From: Acidimicrobiales bacterium
GTDB lineage: Bacteria; Actinomycetota; Acidimicrobiia; Acidimicrobiales; JABEUL01
Assembly: GCA_027451605.1 (NCBI GenBank)
Contig: DAIDJA010000101.1
Coordinates: 1-6,634, forward strand
Direction of reading: 5' to 3'
Length of the DNA stretch: 6,634 bases
Below are positions 6,393 to 6,634 of this stretch, piece by piece. How positions within the stretch are numbered: the first letter of the stretch is position 1; each line of letters begins with the position of its first letter. The position numbers and the translations under genes are program-made. The notes beneath the pieces are model-generated. The model saw only the letters and a list, made by a program, of their open reading frames with translations. It did no database searches and was not told where the DNA came from.

Positions 6393-6634
6393 TCAGAGCT
6401 CCTTAGCATTCGGTTTAAATCCATGATCCATCAAGTCGGACATCATTCCACTGGAAACCGGCGAGCCTACTTGAATTCCGAAGTCTTTGCTGAATTTAAT
6501 TATCTCATTGGAAACCACCATGTTTCCCTCCGCACCTACAACTTCCCTTACCGATGTAACATAGCGTTTGATTTTTTGTGAAATCGGATCGACAGAAAGG
6601 GCAACGTATACGACAAAATCGATAGAGCTTGCAA
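6393..6634 (-). CDS. cpaF: CpaF/TadA-type secretion ATPase, C-terminal 79 residues (5' part beyond window)
   Basis: The reading frame enters from the right edge and ends at a TGA (6393-6395). The visible part reads SIDFVVYVAL, then QKIKRYVTSVREVVGAEGNMVVSNEI, and ends MSDLMDHGFKPNAKEL. The S-[IV]-D-F-V-V and R-Y-V-x-S-V-R-E-V-x-G stretches are typical of the C-terminal end of CpaF/TadA ATPases, hexameric motors that power Tad pilus assembly from the cytoplasmic face. Walker A and B motifs lie upstream, outside the window. The gene immediately precedes tadB, as usual in Tad operons. The identification rests on a short segment but is strongly supported by the neighbours. Confidence 0.87.
   Translation of the reverse strand, partial: ASSIDFVVYVALSVDPISQKIKRYVTSVREVVGAEGNMVVSNEIIKFSKDFGIQVGSPVSSGMMSDLMDHGFKPNAKEL
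6399..6404 (-). promoter_or_regulatory. Strong Shine-Dalgarno AAGGAG inside the cpaF 3' end
   Basis: AAGGAG, extended to TAAGGAG, lies within the last codons of cpaF (encoding KEL). It is the best ribosome-binding match in the cpaF-tadB junction and is 75 nt upstream of the GTG at 6324, too far to serve it. It is 2 nt from an in-frame CTG (6396) and 11 nt from an in-frame ATA (6387). It therefore suggests that tadB initiates at a non-standard codon here, or that a base in this stretch is misread. Confidence 0.55.

Overview
The window carries the downstream part of a tight-adherence (Tad/Flp) pilus operon of actinobacterial type. All genes lie on the minus strand, so the operon reads from high to low coordinates. 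It is cut at its distal end by an IS21-family insertion sequence in the same orientation. The base composition is AT-rich by eye (about 40% GC, not computed). The protein layouts (TadB, TadC, small pilin, TadE, second TadE-like, TadG-like, membrane-bound BTAD/SARP-type protein) match what I know of Tad loci in Actinomycetota. This suggests a low-GC actinobacterium, but the genus cannot be named from this sequence.

Layout from right to left (direction of transcription): the last 79 codons of a CpaF/TadA-type secretion ATPase (6393-6634); tadB (stop 5545, start uncertain between 6324 and about 6396); tadC (4634-5548, ATGA overlap with tadB); a 69-residue Flp-like pilin (4396-4605, own ribosome binding site after a 28-nt gap); tadE (4025-4396, TGATG overlap); a second TadE-like pseudopilin with a Cys pair (3583-4023); a TadG-like protein (3151-3573); and a large four-helix membrane protein ending in a winged-helix plus BTAD region (911-3151). 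Every gene from cpaF to this last one overlaps its neighbour or sits within 28 nt of it, so they look like one transcription unit.

At about 948/949 the regulator gene runs into the end of an IS21-like element. The element shows a 21-bp direct repeat (900-920, 923-943) and then the first 272 codons of an IstA transposase with its helix-turn-helix and full D-D-E triad (1-816). The rest of istA, istB and the other end of the element lie beyond the left edge. The insertion removes most of the BTAD domain and replaces it with 11 residues and a stop encoded by the element.

The proteins are expected to work together as follows. The ATPase powers the TadB/TadC membrane platform, which assembles the Flp-like pilin. 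The TadE/TadG-like proteins act as minor pilins or envelope-anchored accessories. The membrane-bound winged-helix protein may link envelope or pilus state to transcription. I see no RNA genes, CRISPR array or convincing terminator. The most notable points are the IS-generated regulator truncation, the missing normal start codon for the apparent TadB N-terminal helix, and the apparent lack of a LysM domain in the regulator.
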